DNA of 64,000 nt from Enterococcus dongliensis (GTDB lineage Bacteria > Bacillota > Bacilli > Lactobacillales > Enterococcaceae), in NCBI RefSeq assembly GCF_005405225.1, contig NZ_BJDQ01000003.1:1-64000 (forward strand). The letters are read 5' to 3'. Numbering within the stretch: position 1 is the stretch's first letter; each line of letters opens with the position of its first letter. The translations under genes were made by a program, and so were the position numbers. The notes beneath the pieces were generated by a model. It searched no databases and had not been told where the DNA came from. It saw nothing but the letters and a program-made list of their open reading frames with translations. Below, piece by piece: positions 1 through 7,467 of the stretch.

Positions 1-63
1 AGTTCGATTCATTACTTAACTCCACAGGAGTTTGAAGATTTAGAAACAGAGAAAATGTCTTAG
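1..63 (+). pseudogene. C-terminal end of an IS3-family transposase (cut by window edge)
   Basis: The first 20 codons read SSIHYLTPQEFEDLETEKMS and stop at 61-63. The pattern IHYLTPxEFE is typical of the extreme C-terminus of IS3-family OrfB (DDE) transposases. Only this tail lies in the window, so whether the insertion sequence is intact is unknown. The terminal inverted repeat was not identified; it should lie shortly after the stop. The assignment rests on a short tail. Confidence 0.5.
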
Positions 64-178
64 CAGTCTCTACTAAAATATGTCCAAGATATTGACTCAA
101 ATCCATATAGTAATTTCGTATGCAATATTATTATTTATAAAAATATTCTATTTTAATTCTTTCCTTTGTAATTGGAGA

Positions 179-233
179 TAAAAAAAGAATGTGCTTCTAT
201 GACAAGTAGTTCTAGTCAGGAAACACATTCTTT
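179..233 (-). terminator. Terminator of the TVP38/lipoprotein operon
   Basis: AAAGAATGTG (184-193) pairs with CACATTCTTT (224-233), and on the minus strand the hairpin is followed by a T run. It lies just past the stop of the last gene of the minus-strand operon (291-2078). Confidence 0.6.
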
Positions 234-290
234 GGGAACGATTGGTCGCGCCAGAATGGCGATCAATGAGTTTAATAATATTTTTTTAAG

Positions 291-692
291 TTATTCTGTT
301 GACCTGGATCTAAAATTGCTCACAGCAATCAATCCTCCGCCGACTACCAACCAGATACTCAAGACCTGATTGATAACCGAAAAAGGCAAAGTTGTTTGAT
401 GCAGTCCTTCCCGAATCAATGATGCTGGTACAATAGACAAGCGTTGCCAGCCAATAACGAATATGCTGAGAGCAAAACAACCTACTGCATTAAAAAAAGC
501 AAACTGACCACTGATTAAATATAGGTGACGTGTCATAAAACGAGTTAACAGCAGCACTAGTAAAAGCCAGCTCCCAAAAAAGATCCAACCTGTGTTTATC
601 CGCATTTGCAGCCACTCGTTGCTAAAACAGATAAGTGCCAATGTCATCGCCCACCAAAAACTATTGTAAAGAATCGTTACTCCTTTCAGCAT
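291..692 (-). CDS. Small four-helix membrane protein, function unknown
   Basis: A 133-residue protein that is almost entirely hydrophobic, with about four predicted transmembrane segments and a short polar C-terminus (SNFRSRSTE). I do not recognise a family. It starts 5 nt after the stop of the YdjY-type lipoprotein gene, so it is probably translated from the same transcript and belongs to the same envelope system. An AAAGGAG motif lies inside the first codons, so the exact start is not certain; the ATG at 692 is the only conventional upstream choice. It may be a membrane partner of the lipoprotein (inference from position only). Confidence 0.6.
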   Translation of the reverse strand: MLKGVTILYNSFWWAMTLALICFSNEWLQMRINTGWIFFGSWLLLVLLLTRFMTRHLYLISGQFAFFNAVGCFALSIFVIGWQRLSIVPASLIREGLHQTTLPFSVINQVLSIWLVVGGGLIAVSNFRSRSTE

Positions 693-696
693 AGGC

Positions 697-1359
697 TTAT
701 TGAGCTAAACGAATGATGACTTGGACCGTCGTACCATCTTTTGGTAAGACTTTTTTGTTGCCATAAAAATTATTGACCTTTTGTTCTGTCGTTCCAACTG
801 GCCAAGCGGCGTCACTAACAATCCCCGTTGCACAACTATCTAAACAGATAACACAACCAGTATTGTTTTTCTTCGCACTTGCTAAGTTACCGCCAAATCG
901 AAAATCAGGTGTATAGTCTTTATCCGACTTAACCGCCTCTCTTGCCGGAATTTCATCATGGCCTTTCCATTTCAAGAAAACAGTTACTTTGTCGCCGTCA
1001 ATTTTTTTGCCGTCTTTATAATCAGCTTTCATATCCTTAGCGGTTAGATTGTCGCCAGATTCTGCCCCGATATCTTTGAGAGCTTGGTATACTTTCTTTT
1101 CATCCATTTGACCGCGCAAAATGGATTTTTCACCGTTAGCGCCTCCTTCATACACAACCAGGTGCCGAGTAGGTTCGCTAAAATATGTCCCGTTGACCGT
1201 TGCATCAAACATGATTTCTTTTTTATCCTTATTTACCACTAATTCTTTTTGATCTTTTCCTGAAGAATCTGAACTAGCAGACTTTTCGCCGCTCCCACAT
1301 GCACTTAATCCAACCAGTGCCACTGCTGCTAGAGTAATTAATAAACTAATTTTTTTCAT
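697..1359 (-). CDS. YdjY-domain lipoprotein
   Basis: 220 residues. The N-terminus is a lipoprotein signal peptide: MKK, a hydrophobic stretch, then lipobox LSAC with the lipidated cysteine near residue 21. A Ser/Gly/Asp-rich linker follows. The mature domain resembles the YdjY domain, including a C-terminal segment with two close cysteines (CVICLDSC) followed by ATGIVSDAAW. In E. coli, YdjY is encoded with the TVP38-family proteins YdjX and YdjZ; here the next gene upstream is also a TVP38 protein, so the pairing is conserved across phyla. The cysteine pair could bind metal or form a disulfide outside the membrane (inference). GGGG lies 9 nt before the ATG. Biochemical function is unknown. 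Confidence 0.75.
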   Translation of the reverse strand: MKKISLLITLAAVALVGLSACGSGEKSASSDSSGKDQKELVVNKDKKEIMFDATVNGTYFSEPTRHLVVYEGGANGEKSILRGQMDEKKVYQALKDIGAESGDNLTAKDMKADYKDGKKIDGDKVTVFLKWKGHDEIPAREAVKSDKDYTPDFRFGGNLASAKKNNTGCVICLDSCATGIVSDAAWPVGTTEQKVNNFYGNKKVLPKDGTTVQVIIRLAQ

Positions 1360-1376
1360 CGTTACTATCCCCTTTT

Positions 1377-2078
1377 TTAATGATGTGTGATCTTTTTAGA
1401 TCGTTCTTTGTATAATTTTCGAAGCAAAACGATTAATGCTGATAAAGCAAATAACACCAACAGTGCCGTTACCACCATCTGAGCGCCTCCTGTCAGCATG
1501 CCGCCAACATAAGAGTAAATGATCGTTGCCGGTAACTGACCCAACCCAGTTGCTACTAAGAAGCTGCCAAATGACATCGATGTTAAACCAGCCGCATAAC
1601 TGACAATATCAAAAGACATAAACGGCAATAGTCGTGCAATCAAGATACTCAATCGACCATACTTTTCAAAAAAATCATCGATTTGTTGTAAACCAGTCTT
1701 ACTTGTTAATTTTTCAACTACATCCCGTCCTAAGATTCGCGCAATAAAAAAACATAATACTGCTCCTGCCATCGCACTGACCCAAGATAAAATTGCGCCT
1801 TGCCACCAACCAAATAAATTCGCATTAGCAAATGTGATTAAAAATGCTGGCAGCGGTGCTGCAACTGATTGAAAAATCATCAAGAAAAAGGATACTAAAG
1901 CAGCGTATGCACCGTAAGACGCAACAAATCGGCGTATTATTTCAAAATCTCCACTAGCAAACATCTTTATAATCGTGTGAGTTCCCTCGTGTACTGAAGG
2001 AACAAACAGATACAACACAAGTAAAACTAAAATGATCCCTAACAACATACCTTTTTTACTTAAATTTTGTTTTTTCAT
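1377..2078 (-). CDS. TVP38/TMEM64 (DedA-superfamily) membrane protein
   Basis: About 233 residues with five to six transmembrane segments and the SNARE-associated/VTT core, including GWWQGAILSWVSAMAGAVL, a central FEKYGRLSILIARLLPFMSF and a GLGQLPATIIYSYVGG segment. The family is linked to lipid scrambling or transport across the membrane. The start at 2078 has GAGG 10 nt upstream. An upstream GTG at 2153 would add 25 residues but lacks a well-spaced Shine-Dalgarno and lies directly behind a terminator-like hairpin, so I prefer the shorter form. First gene of an operon with the YdjY lipoprotein and the small membrane protein. Confidence 0.8.
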   Translation of the reverse strand: MKKQNLSKKGMLLGIILVLLVLYLFVPSVHEGTHTIIKMFASGDFEIIRRFVASYGAYAALVSFFLMIFQSVAAPLPAFLITFANANLFGWWQGAILSWVSAMAGAVLCFFIARILGRDVVEKLTSKTGLQQIDDFFEKYGRLSILIARLLPFMSFDIVSYAAGLTSMSFGSFLVATGLGQLPATIIYSYVGGMLTGGAQMVVTALLVLFALSALIVLLRKLYKERSKKITHH

Positions 2079-2152
2079 TCGTTTTTTCCTCATCTTCTTT
2101 CTCAGTGCTAACAAAGCACCTATGATCAGTTGTTCACGTGAATTTCTAGCCA

Positions 2153-2344
2153 CAACAAAAAAACATACCTTATCGGGTATGCCTTCTCCAAAAACTGATC
2201 TTTAATCAAATACTTAAAAACCAGTTAAAATAGGTGAAGGAATGCTTTTCGTGATTTTTTGCTTAGAAACTCTAAGAATTCGTGATAGCCCAAATCAACG
2301 ACGACTTCTAATAAACATTCCCTCACCTCCAAAATTCCTATTTA
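2153..2344 (-). ncRNA. Structured 5' leader with attenuator-like hairpin, upstream of the TVP38 operon
   Basis: Read on the minus strand, the leader starts downstream of a good promoter. It carries a strong Shine-Dalgarno and an 8-codon ORF (2295-2318). A long-range stem pairs 2316-2327 (GGTGAGGGAATG) with 2233-2244 (CATTCCTTCACC), 12 pairs with one G-U. Inside lies a hairpin CTTAGA-GTT-TCTAAG. The leader ends with CATACC-CGATAA-GGTATG followed by seven T (about 2158-2180), an intrinsic-terminator shape, before the structural gene. This layout suggests transcription attenuation by a ligand or by translation of the leader peptide. I do not recognise a known riboswitch class. Confidence 0.6.
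2295..2318 (-). CDS. Putative leader peptide MFIRSRR
   Basis: ATG TTT ATT AGA AGT CGT CGT TGA, preceded by GGAGGTGAGGGA, a near-perfect ribosome binding site with good spacing. The site itself is one arm of a 12-bp long-range stem, so ribosome loading and RNA folding would compete. Three of the seven residues are arginine. The peptide is too short for homology; support is the ribosome binding site, its position in a structured leader and the following terminator-like hairpin. Confidence 0.45.
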   Translation of the reverse strand: MFIRSRR

Positions 2345-2353
2345 TTCGAACTA

Positions 2354-2382
2354 AGTATAGTGAAATAAAATACAAATTACAA
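2354..2382 (-). promoter_or_regulatory. Promoter of the TVP38 operon
   Basis: Minus-strand -35 TTGTAA (2377-2382), 17-bp spacer, -10 TATACT (2354-2359). The transcript would begin just before the leader peptide. Confidence 0.65.
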
Positions 2383-2457
2383 TGAAAATTTGAGTTTTTT
2401 TATAAAAAGAACCTTCAAGAAAGCTTTAAATTCAGCTTCTTTCTCCTCTATCAAGCA

Positions 2458-2495
2458 AAAAAGCTTAGTGAGTTTTTACTCACTAAGCTTTTTCT
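2458..2495. terminator. Bidirectional terminator after the displaced sufT 3' end
   Basis: A 13-bp perfect stem, AAGCTTAGTGAGT (2461-2473) with ACTCACTAAGCTT (2478-2490), loop TTTT, flanked by A and T runs on both sides. It lies just past the stop codon of the displaced host gene end, so it is probably the native terminator of the sufT-like gene. Confidence 0.8.
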
Positions 2496-2520
2496 ATTTT
2501 GCATTATTGATCAATGATCT

Positions 2521-2694
2521 CTATCTGATACCAAGTGCAATCCGTGCATAACGGCTCATCTTATCGGTCGTCCATGCTGGATACCAAACGAGTTTCACTT
2601 CAACATTGGTTACTTCTGGAATCTCAGCTAATGCTGATTGGATGTTGTCAGTCAAAATATCCGCTAACGGACAACCCATGGTGGTCAAGGTCAA
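2521..2694 (-). pseudogene. Displaced 3' end of the sufT-like gene (left element border)
   Basis: Encodes the last 50 or so residues (from LTTMGCPLAD to ARIALGIR and stop at 2521) of the sufT-like protein that is complete at 27446-27796. The peptide is identical but several codons differ, for example GGTATCAGATAG here versus GGGATTCGTTAA in the full gene. This is the expected footprint of an element that integrates in the 3' end of a gene and brings its own replacement end. Homology to the full gene stops at about 2694. Confidence 0.85.
2537..2694 (+). repeat. Left attachment repeat
   Basis: Direct repeat of 27462-27619. An uninterrupted identical core lies at 2561-2643 (matching 27486-27568), the likely zone of the crossover. 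Codon differences outside the core separate host-derived from element-borne sequence. Confidence 0.8.
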
Positions 2695-2849
2695 GTGCTG
2701 TTATATCAGCATTTCTATCGCTTTTTCCTGCGTTAAAGCGATAGCATCTCCTCGATTCCAGTGCATCTTAGAAACCAAAATTCTGTTCTTTTTATTAACT
2801 TCTGCGGATTCATTATACCTCAAAAAATAGTTGAATTGTCCCTTTAAAT

Positions 2850-2873
2850 GGCTTGGACTACATACTCAATGAG
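2850..2873 (+). repeat. Left copy of a 24-bp sub-terminal repeat (candidate integrase arm site)
   Basis: Starts GGCTTGGACTACATACTC and matches 27392-27415 at 22 of 24 positions, same orientation. A partial inverted copy (GTAGTCC) follows near 2890. Sub-terminal repeats near both ends are typical of arm-type binding sites of tyrosine integrases. The surrounding DNA from 2695 to 3041 shows no other gene. Confidence 0.45.
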
Positions 2874-3041
2874 GATTTTTTTACGCATCTTGTCTGTAGT
2901 CCAATTAAATTTTCTCAAAAAAACAAACAATTCATAATCTCAAATAATTCCAGAAATATGTCCTTAAATACAGCTCAAAATCAGCTTTAATTTTTCATTT
3001 TTTGTAACAAACATACAGATTTAAAATTGATAAATTTTATT

Positions 3042-3326
3042 TTAATGGATGAACTTTCTCTTATCCTTAGGGATTAAATCTATCAATAGGATTGCTGAAG
3101 GGTAATGTTTTTGCATATATTCCACAGCACCTAATGCATGTGAATCTTCAGAAGCATACAATTCGTCCTTTAATTGCCCCATATCTATTACAATACTTCC
3201 ACTTAGAAAATCAACTGCATCCTTAAATTCTTTATTTTCGTGATAAGTATCATAAAAATCGGCAAGCTGTTTACAAGTAACTACTCCATCTGTAATAAAA
3301 TTTAACAGAGATTTCTTAATGTCCAT
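3042..3326 (-). CDS. Hypothetical 94-aa protein, last gene of the Gabija-like operon
   Basis: The start MDIKKSLLNF has an AAGGAG Shine-Dalgarno located in the end of the helicase gene and begins only 1 nt beyond that gene's stop, so the two are translationally linked. A longer reading from 3398 would overlap the helicase by 70 nt and lacks such a site. The protein is soluble and acidic, with no motif I recognise (KQLADFYDTYHENKEFKDAVDFL in two helices, C-terminal LIDLIPKDKRKF). It may be an accessory or regulatory component of the two upstream genes, as judged by the tight spacing. Confidence 0.65.
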   Translation of the reverse strand: MDIKKSLLNFITDGVVTCKQLADFYDTYHENKEFKDAVDFLSGSIVIDMGQLKDELYASEDSHALGAVEYMQKHYPSAILLIDLIPKDKRKFIH

Positions 3327-3327
3327 A

Positions 3328-4446
3328 TCATTCTCCTTTTTCAATTCTTTGTTTATTGAATAAGTCAAAAAGACTTTTGGTACATATATATAGCTCATTA
3401 TTACTTCGAGTTAAAGCTACATATAATTTATTTGCTTCAGCTTGACTAGTATTCTTAGAAATTATATAATTTTCCTCACTAAATTTTTTATATGGTTCTG
3501 TTAATATTACTAAAACTTTTGAATAAGTATCTCCTTTACAATAACTCCAATTAATAGCAGGTTGATATGGAAAAGCTGAAGCTTTTCGATAAACTAATTT
3601 CACGCATCCTTCATCAATTAAAAGTTGTTCTAATTCATCAATATCAATAATATATTTAAAACTTCCTTTTTTCTCATTACAAGATAGTATGTCTATACCT
3701 AACTTCTTTTCAATAATTGAACAAATACTGCTTGGAACTCTTCGGCTTTTCTTTAAGGCTTCCTTATCAACTTCTAAAGATTTAGGTAGTGACAAACAAA
3801 ACTCTTCTTCAGTAAGAAATATTTTTTGTTTTTTATAAGGTTTACCACTTTTAGAAGATGTCATAGCAACAGAGTGTTGATAAAAATCTCCTACAGCAAC
3901 TGTATAAACTTTTTTTGATTTCATCAATAACATTAATAAATCAAAATCTTCCCCTTTAAAATCTTGAAACTCGTCAATATATATTGTATCAACAAGCAAT
4001 GATAATCTTTCTTCAATCAAAGGTTTTAGTATCTTTTTATTTTTTATTATCAACTTCGACATTCGACCAGAATAGTATCTATTATTATCAGGATTCAAAT
4101 AGTGTCCTATCTTGTCATCAGTAATGTATCCCTTTCTCGGTGGATTAGTACGAGGAACTGGTTCTTTAAAAATATCTACACCTCTACTTTTGATATTTTC
4201 AAATGGTAGAACTGCCTCTAAAGGTCTAATAATCCATGAATATAAGAAGCTACTATATGTGATTACTTCAACATTGTTGGGAATGCTATTATTAAATCTC
4301 TGCATAATTTCTTTTTTTATATTCGCCACGTTTTGATTGGTAAAAGTAATAAATAAAACTGATTTTTTCTCATCAAATGCATTAGCAATATGATACGTTT
4401 TTCCCGAACCTGCTCTTGCAAGAATTATTTTACCTGATTTAGCCAT
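3328..4446 (-). CDS. UvrD-like helicase, GajB-like component of a compact Gabija system
   Basis: 372 residues of helicase superfamily 1. Walker A is ARAGSGKT (10-17), Walker B/motif II is DEFQDF (158-163), and a motif VI-like VALTRS lies near residue 345. It overlaps the end of the OLD-family gene by 22 nt. In Gabija anti-phage systems an OLD/TOPRIM nuclease (GajA) is encoded with a UvrD-like protein (GajB), which matches this pair. The protein is clearly shorter than the prototype GajB of about 490 residues, so some accessory subdomains appear to be missing. Start chosen at ATG 4446 behind GAGGGG. Expected role: sensing or unwinding DNA ends and stimulating the nuclease (family knowledge). 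Confidence 0.75.
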   Translation of the reverse strand: MAKSGKIILARAGSGKTYHIANAFDEKKSVLFITFTNQNVANIKKEIMQRFNNSIPNNVEVITYSSFLYSWIIRPLEAVLPFENIKSRGVDIFKEPVPRTNPPRKGYITDDKIGHYLNPDNNRYYSGRMSKLIIKNKKILKPLIEERLSLLVDTIYIDEFQDFKGEDFDLLMLLMKSKKVYTVAVGDFYQHSVAMTSSKSGKPYKKQKIFLTEEEFCLSLPKSLEVDKEALKKSRRVPSSICSIIEKKLGIDILSCNEKKGSFKYIIDIDELEQLLIDEGCVKLVYRKASAFPYQPAINWSYCKGDTYSKVLVILTEPYKKFSEENYIISKNTSQAEANKLYVALTRSNNELYICTKSLFDLFNKQRIEKGE

Positions 4447-6038
4447 TTTAACCCCTCACTTATATACATTGGAACTTTTAAGTTATCAATATATTCAGAA
4501 TTTGTTGTTATCTCAATAGCAGAATCGGCTTTATTTTTCAACATATATGCTAATGCTTTGCTTTCTACATCTTCTTCTTTATAAATAGTAGATACATTTG
4601 AATTTTTTTTATAATCAGCTAATATTTTGATATTTTCATTAAATAGAACTCTTTCAAAAGTTGAATTCTCTATTTTCTCATCACACTTTATTAATATATT
4701 GCATCCATTTTCATTTAAACAATTATTCAATGCATCGATAGTCGTTATTCTCTCAGCATCTCCATCATTATCCGTAATAACTAAAAGTGGTTTTTGAATT
4801 TTTTTTGCAATTTCAACATAGTTTTTGTAAGTAATTCCTGACATCGATATTATATGCACACCAGATTCATCTATGCCTTTTCCACAAACAGTGTGATAAA
4901 AGTTAGGAATGTAAATATATTCCGTTGCACCTTCTACTAGAATTACTTTCTGAGATAAGATGAACTCTAGTAGGTTAGAATTATCTGATTTTTCAAAGAA
5001 TTTAGCTACTTTTTTATCTACATCATTTAATTTTACAGCTTTTTCATTTGGAGTTATCCATATAGTCTTTTGAATGTTTAGTCTAGATGTTATTAAAGGA
5101 TTATGAGTAGTAATAATTATTTGGGAATTATCTGACTCTACTTTTATTTTTTCAATTAATTTTTTTGTCATCGAATGGCTCAAATGGTTTTCTGGTTCTT
5201 CAACTAGAATAAGGCTTGAATCTATTTGCAATGCAACCTCAGTCTTAATAAAATTTTCTCTGCCTTTTCCCATATGTTGTATTGATATATTGTTTTCTCG
5301 GATATCAATTATTTTAGTAATACCAGATTTCTTCTCGTCAATAGAGATAGTTTGTTCACCTATTTTTAGTGATTCTTCTTCTGAATCTAAGAAGTCAGCA
5401 ATATGTGTTTTTAGCTTCATAGACAATTTTCTTCGGATATCATTTGGTATCTTATTCTCAAAAACTTGTTTAGTATAAGAACCATACAAATCATTCTTTA
5501 CAGATGAATTATCAATGAAAAGAGATTTTATTGGATTTTTCAATCTTTTATAGCTCCCACCTTGAAATGTAAGCCATTCAAATTTATAGAATTCTATAGG
5601 TATATTGGGATTTTCAGAAAAATTTAGTTTGTAAAAATCTTGTTCAAAATCACTATCAAAATGATACCAAAATTTTAAACCTGTTTTTTCTTCCTTCAAT
5701 ACTTTCCCATTCGTATAATCCAATCCCATAAAGTGTTGTTTACTTATTGGAAGCTCTGAATCCATATTTAAATATACTTCTATTAGAATTTCAGGTAGGT
5801 GAGAAAATTCAGGTTTGTTCTTGAATCGTTTAATATTATCTGCGTTAAATAATTGCTCATTATTTCCATCTATCAACCCATATATTTTTTGGTTTAAAGC
5901 TAAATCTATTGCTTCTAAAATTGTGCTTTTGCCTGCTTCATTCTCACCAACCAAAACATTCATATCTTTATTAAATATAATTTCAAAATCTTTAAATCTT
6001 TTAAAGCCGTGGATTATCATTTTTTCAATATAACTCAT
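4425..6038 (-). CDS. OLD-family ATPase-TOPRIM endonuclease, GajA-like
   Basis: 537 residues. N-terminal ABC/SMC-type ATPase: Walker A GENEAGKST (31-39), Walker B LVEEPE (278-283), H-loop TTH (310-312). C-terminal TOPRIM nuclease: EGATE (369-373) and the acidic DNDGD motif (423-427). This order and spacing is that of class 2 OLD nucleases, the GajA component of Gabija, which cut DNA when nucleotide pools fall during phage infection (family knowledge). The next gene is a UvrD-like helicase, the standard partner. Start at ATG 6038 behind GGGG; a GTG two codons upstream is possible. About 40 residues shorter than typical GajA. Confidence 0.8.
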   Translation of the reverse strand: MSYIEKMIIHGFKRFKDFEIIFNKDMNVLVGENEAGKSTILEAIDLALNQKIYGLIDGNNEQLFNADNIKRFKNKPEFSHLPEILIEVYLNMDSELPISKQHFMGLDYTNGKVLKEEKTGLKFWYHFDSDFEQDFYKLNFSENPNIPIEFYKFEWLTFQGGSYKRLKNPIKSLFIDNSSVKNDLYGSYTKQVFENKIPNDIRRKLSMKLKTHIADFLDSEEESLKIGEQTISIDEKKSGITKIIDIRENNISIQHMGKGRENFIKTEVALQIDSSLILVEEPENHLSHSMTKKLIEKIKVESDNSQIIITTHNPLITSRLNIQKTIWITPNEKAVKLNDVDKKVAKFFEKSDNSNLLEFILSQKVILVEGATEYIYIPNFYHTVCGKGIDESGVHIISMSGITYKNYVEIAKKIQKPLLVITDNDGDAERITTIDALNNCLNENGCNILIKCDEKIENSTFERVLFNENIKILADYKKNSNVSTIYKEEDVESKALAYMLKNKADSAIEITTNSEYIDNLKVPMYISEGLKWLNQVK

Positions 6039-6099
6039 TGTCACACCCCAATTTTAATAATAAGCATGTTGTAAGATTCACAATTTGTATTTCAATATA

Positions 6100-6123
6100 A
6101 TAAAAAGCCTAACTAAAGGCTTT
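6100..6123 (-). terminator. Terminator of the methyltransferase/DUF262-HNH operon
   Basis: AAAGCCT (6104-6110) pairs with AGGCTTT (6117-6123); on the minus strand it ends in TTTTTATT. The 259-bp gap between 6038 and 6298 otherwise shows only AT-rich DNA where the promoter of the Gabija-like operon must lie. Confidence 0.55.
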
Positions 6124-6297
6124 CATTTAAAAATGATTATTCAAACACTTTTTACAATGAAAATGTTCTTAATCATAACCACAAAAAATATTTGGTTTAA
6201 ACATATTTAAACTTATTTTGTAATATATTCGGAACTAAACGTGATGTATTTATTAAATCAACACAAATTATAACTTAATTGACTTTTACATTAATTG

Positions 6298-7467
6298 CTA
6301 GTAATTTGATTTCAAGCTATTGTGATGCTTACATAGCATTTGTAGATTGTTTCGTTCAGTTTTCCCACCTTTACTCCATGGTATTATATGGTCTCCTGCC
6401 ATCTCTTTGTATTTCCAAATATGTGTAGTATGTTCGTATTGTAAATCAGTTTTACAAATAGGACAGTTGGAACTATTATTTTTTTCCGCTTCATTAGTTT
6501 GTTCTCTATATTTAGACTTTTTATCTGTTTCTGAGAATGCCCGAATAGATAGCAGCTTAATAAATTCTGGTTTTTCACCACTTAGTATATACTCGAACAT
6601 ACCACTTTTCTTAGTTATGTCACTATCTTCATATAATTTTGAAATTTTATTTTCTACTTCAGTTGGATTATAAGAATTATTATGATATGTTTCATACAAT
6701 CTTCCCCATTCCAAACCACGCATTTCAGATTCAACGCTAGTAAAAACACTAGATACCCAATCTATAACTGTATTAAAATATGTTTTTAATTCATTAATAT
6801 TCGTATCATTTCGATGCTTTGACATATAATTATCAATTTCACCTTTACTTACCCAATTTAAAGCTTCTTGTAAAATCTCTTGCCTATTAACAACTCCCTT
6901 AATATAACTTTGCCATTTTTGTTGATTTGCATTTCCTGAATTTGAAAATTCCTTTTTCGCTTCTGATACAAAAGGGCCAGAATAAATTGCATTTCTCAGT
7001 TCTTGTTCATTAAGCGGTACTCCTGAAATATTAATCGTTTTAAACCATTCCTTTATTTCGCTTTCGCTTCCTTCACACTCATAGACTAAAAGTTCATAAT
7101 TTAATATCTTCTCCTGTTGGTCAATACTAAGTCCAGAAAAATAATTTCTGTTTCCATTAAAGTCCAATACAGCAAATTTCCCAGTGACAAAACGTCCTAT
7201 GGAGGTAATTCTTTGTTGCCCATCTAAAATCTCAAACGAATCATCTGAGATTTTATTGAAGTAGATTAGTCCTAAGGGATAACCTTTAAGAATAGATTCA
7301 ATACACGCCACATCTCTCTTTCCATCAGCATATATATAGTTCCGTTGATATTCAGGTTGGATGATTAACTTTCCAGATAATCCAAAAAGACCCTTTCCTT
7401 CAAAATCATTATATATAAACCCTCTGACAATTTCATCGACTGTATATGTTTTCAACTCCGTTCTCAT
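6298..7467 (-). CDS. DUF262 plus HNH nuclease protein
   Basis: 389 residues. N-terminal DUF262 (ParB/sulfiredoxin-like fold) with QPEYQRNY (37-44) and the signature DGQQR (82-86). A helical middle follows. The C-terminal HNH nuclease has a zinc-type CPIC knuckle, [17 protein letters not shown] and CKHHN. DUF262-HNH proteins occur in GmrSD, BrxU and other restriction systems where DUF262 uses NTP to control nuclease action. The ATG overlaps the stop of the methyltransferase by 4 nt, so the two are co-translated and the protein is the likely restriction partner (inference). It would cut DNA lacking, or alternatively carrying, the cognate methylation; the sequence alone cannot decide. Confidence 0.8.
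   Translation of the reverse strand: MRTELKTYTVDEIVRGFIYNDFEGKGLFGLSGKLIIQPEYQRNYIYADGKRDVACIESILKGYPLGLIYFNKISDDSFEILDGQQRITSIGRFVTGKFAVLDFNGNRNYFSGLSIDQQEKILNYELLVYECEGSESEIKEWFKTINISGVPLNEQELRNAIYSGPFVSEAKKEFSNSGNANQQKWQSYIKGVVNRQEILQEALNWVSKGEIDNYMSKHRNDTNINELKTYFNTVIDWVSSVFTSVESEMRGLEWGRLYETYHNNSYNPTEVENKISKLYEDSDITKKSGMFEYILSGEKPEFIKLLSIRAFSETDKKSKYREQTNEAEKNNSSNCPICKTDLQYEHTTHIWKYKEMAGDHIIPWSKGGKTERNNLQMLCKHHNSLKSNY

Noticed and set aside
172-369. A 65-codon plus-strand frame near the left end
   Set aside because: It covers a terminator and is antisense to the small membrane protein gene, with no usable start site.
2535-2830. Plus-strand frames over the left attachment repeat
   Set aside because: They are antisense to the sufT-like 3' end; the same frames appear at 27415-27791 over the full gene, so they are shadows of the repeat.
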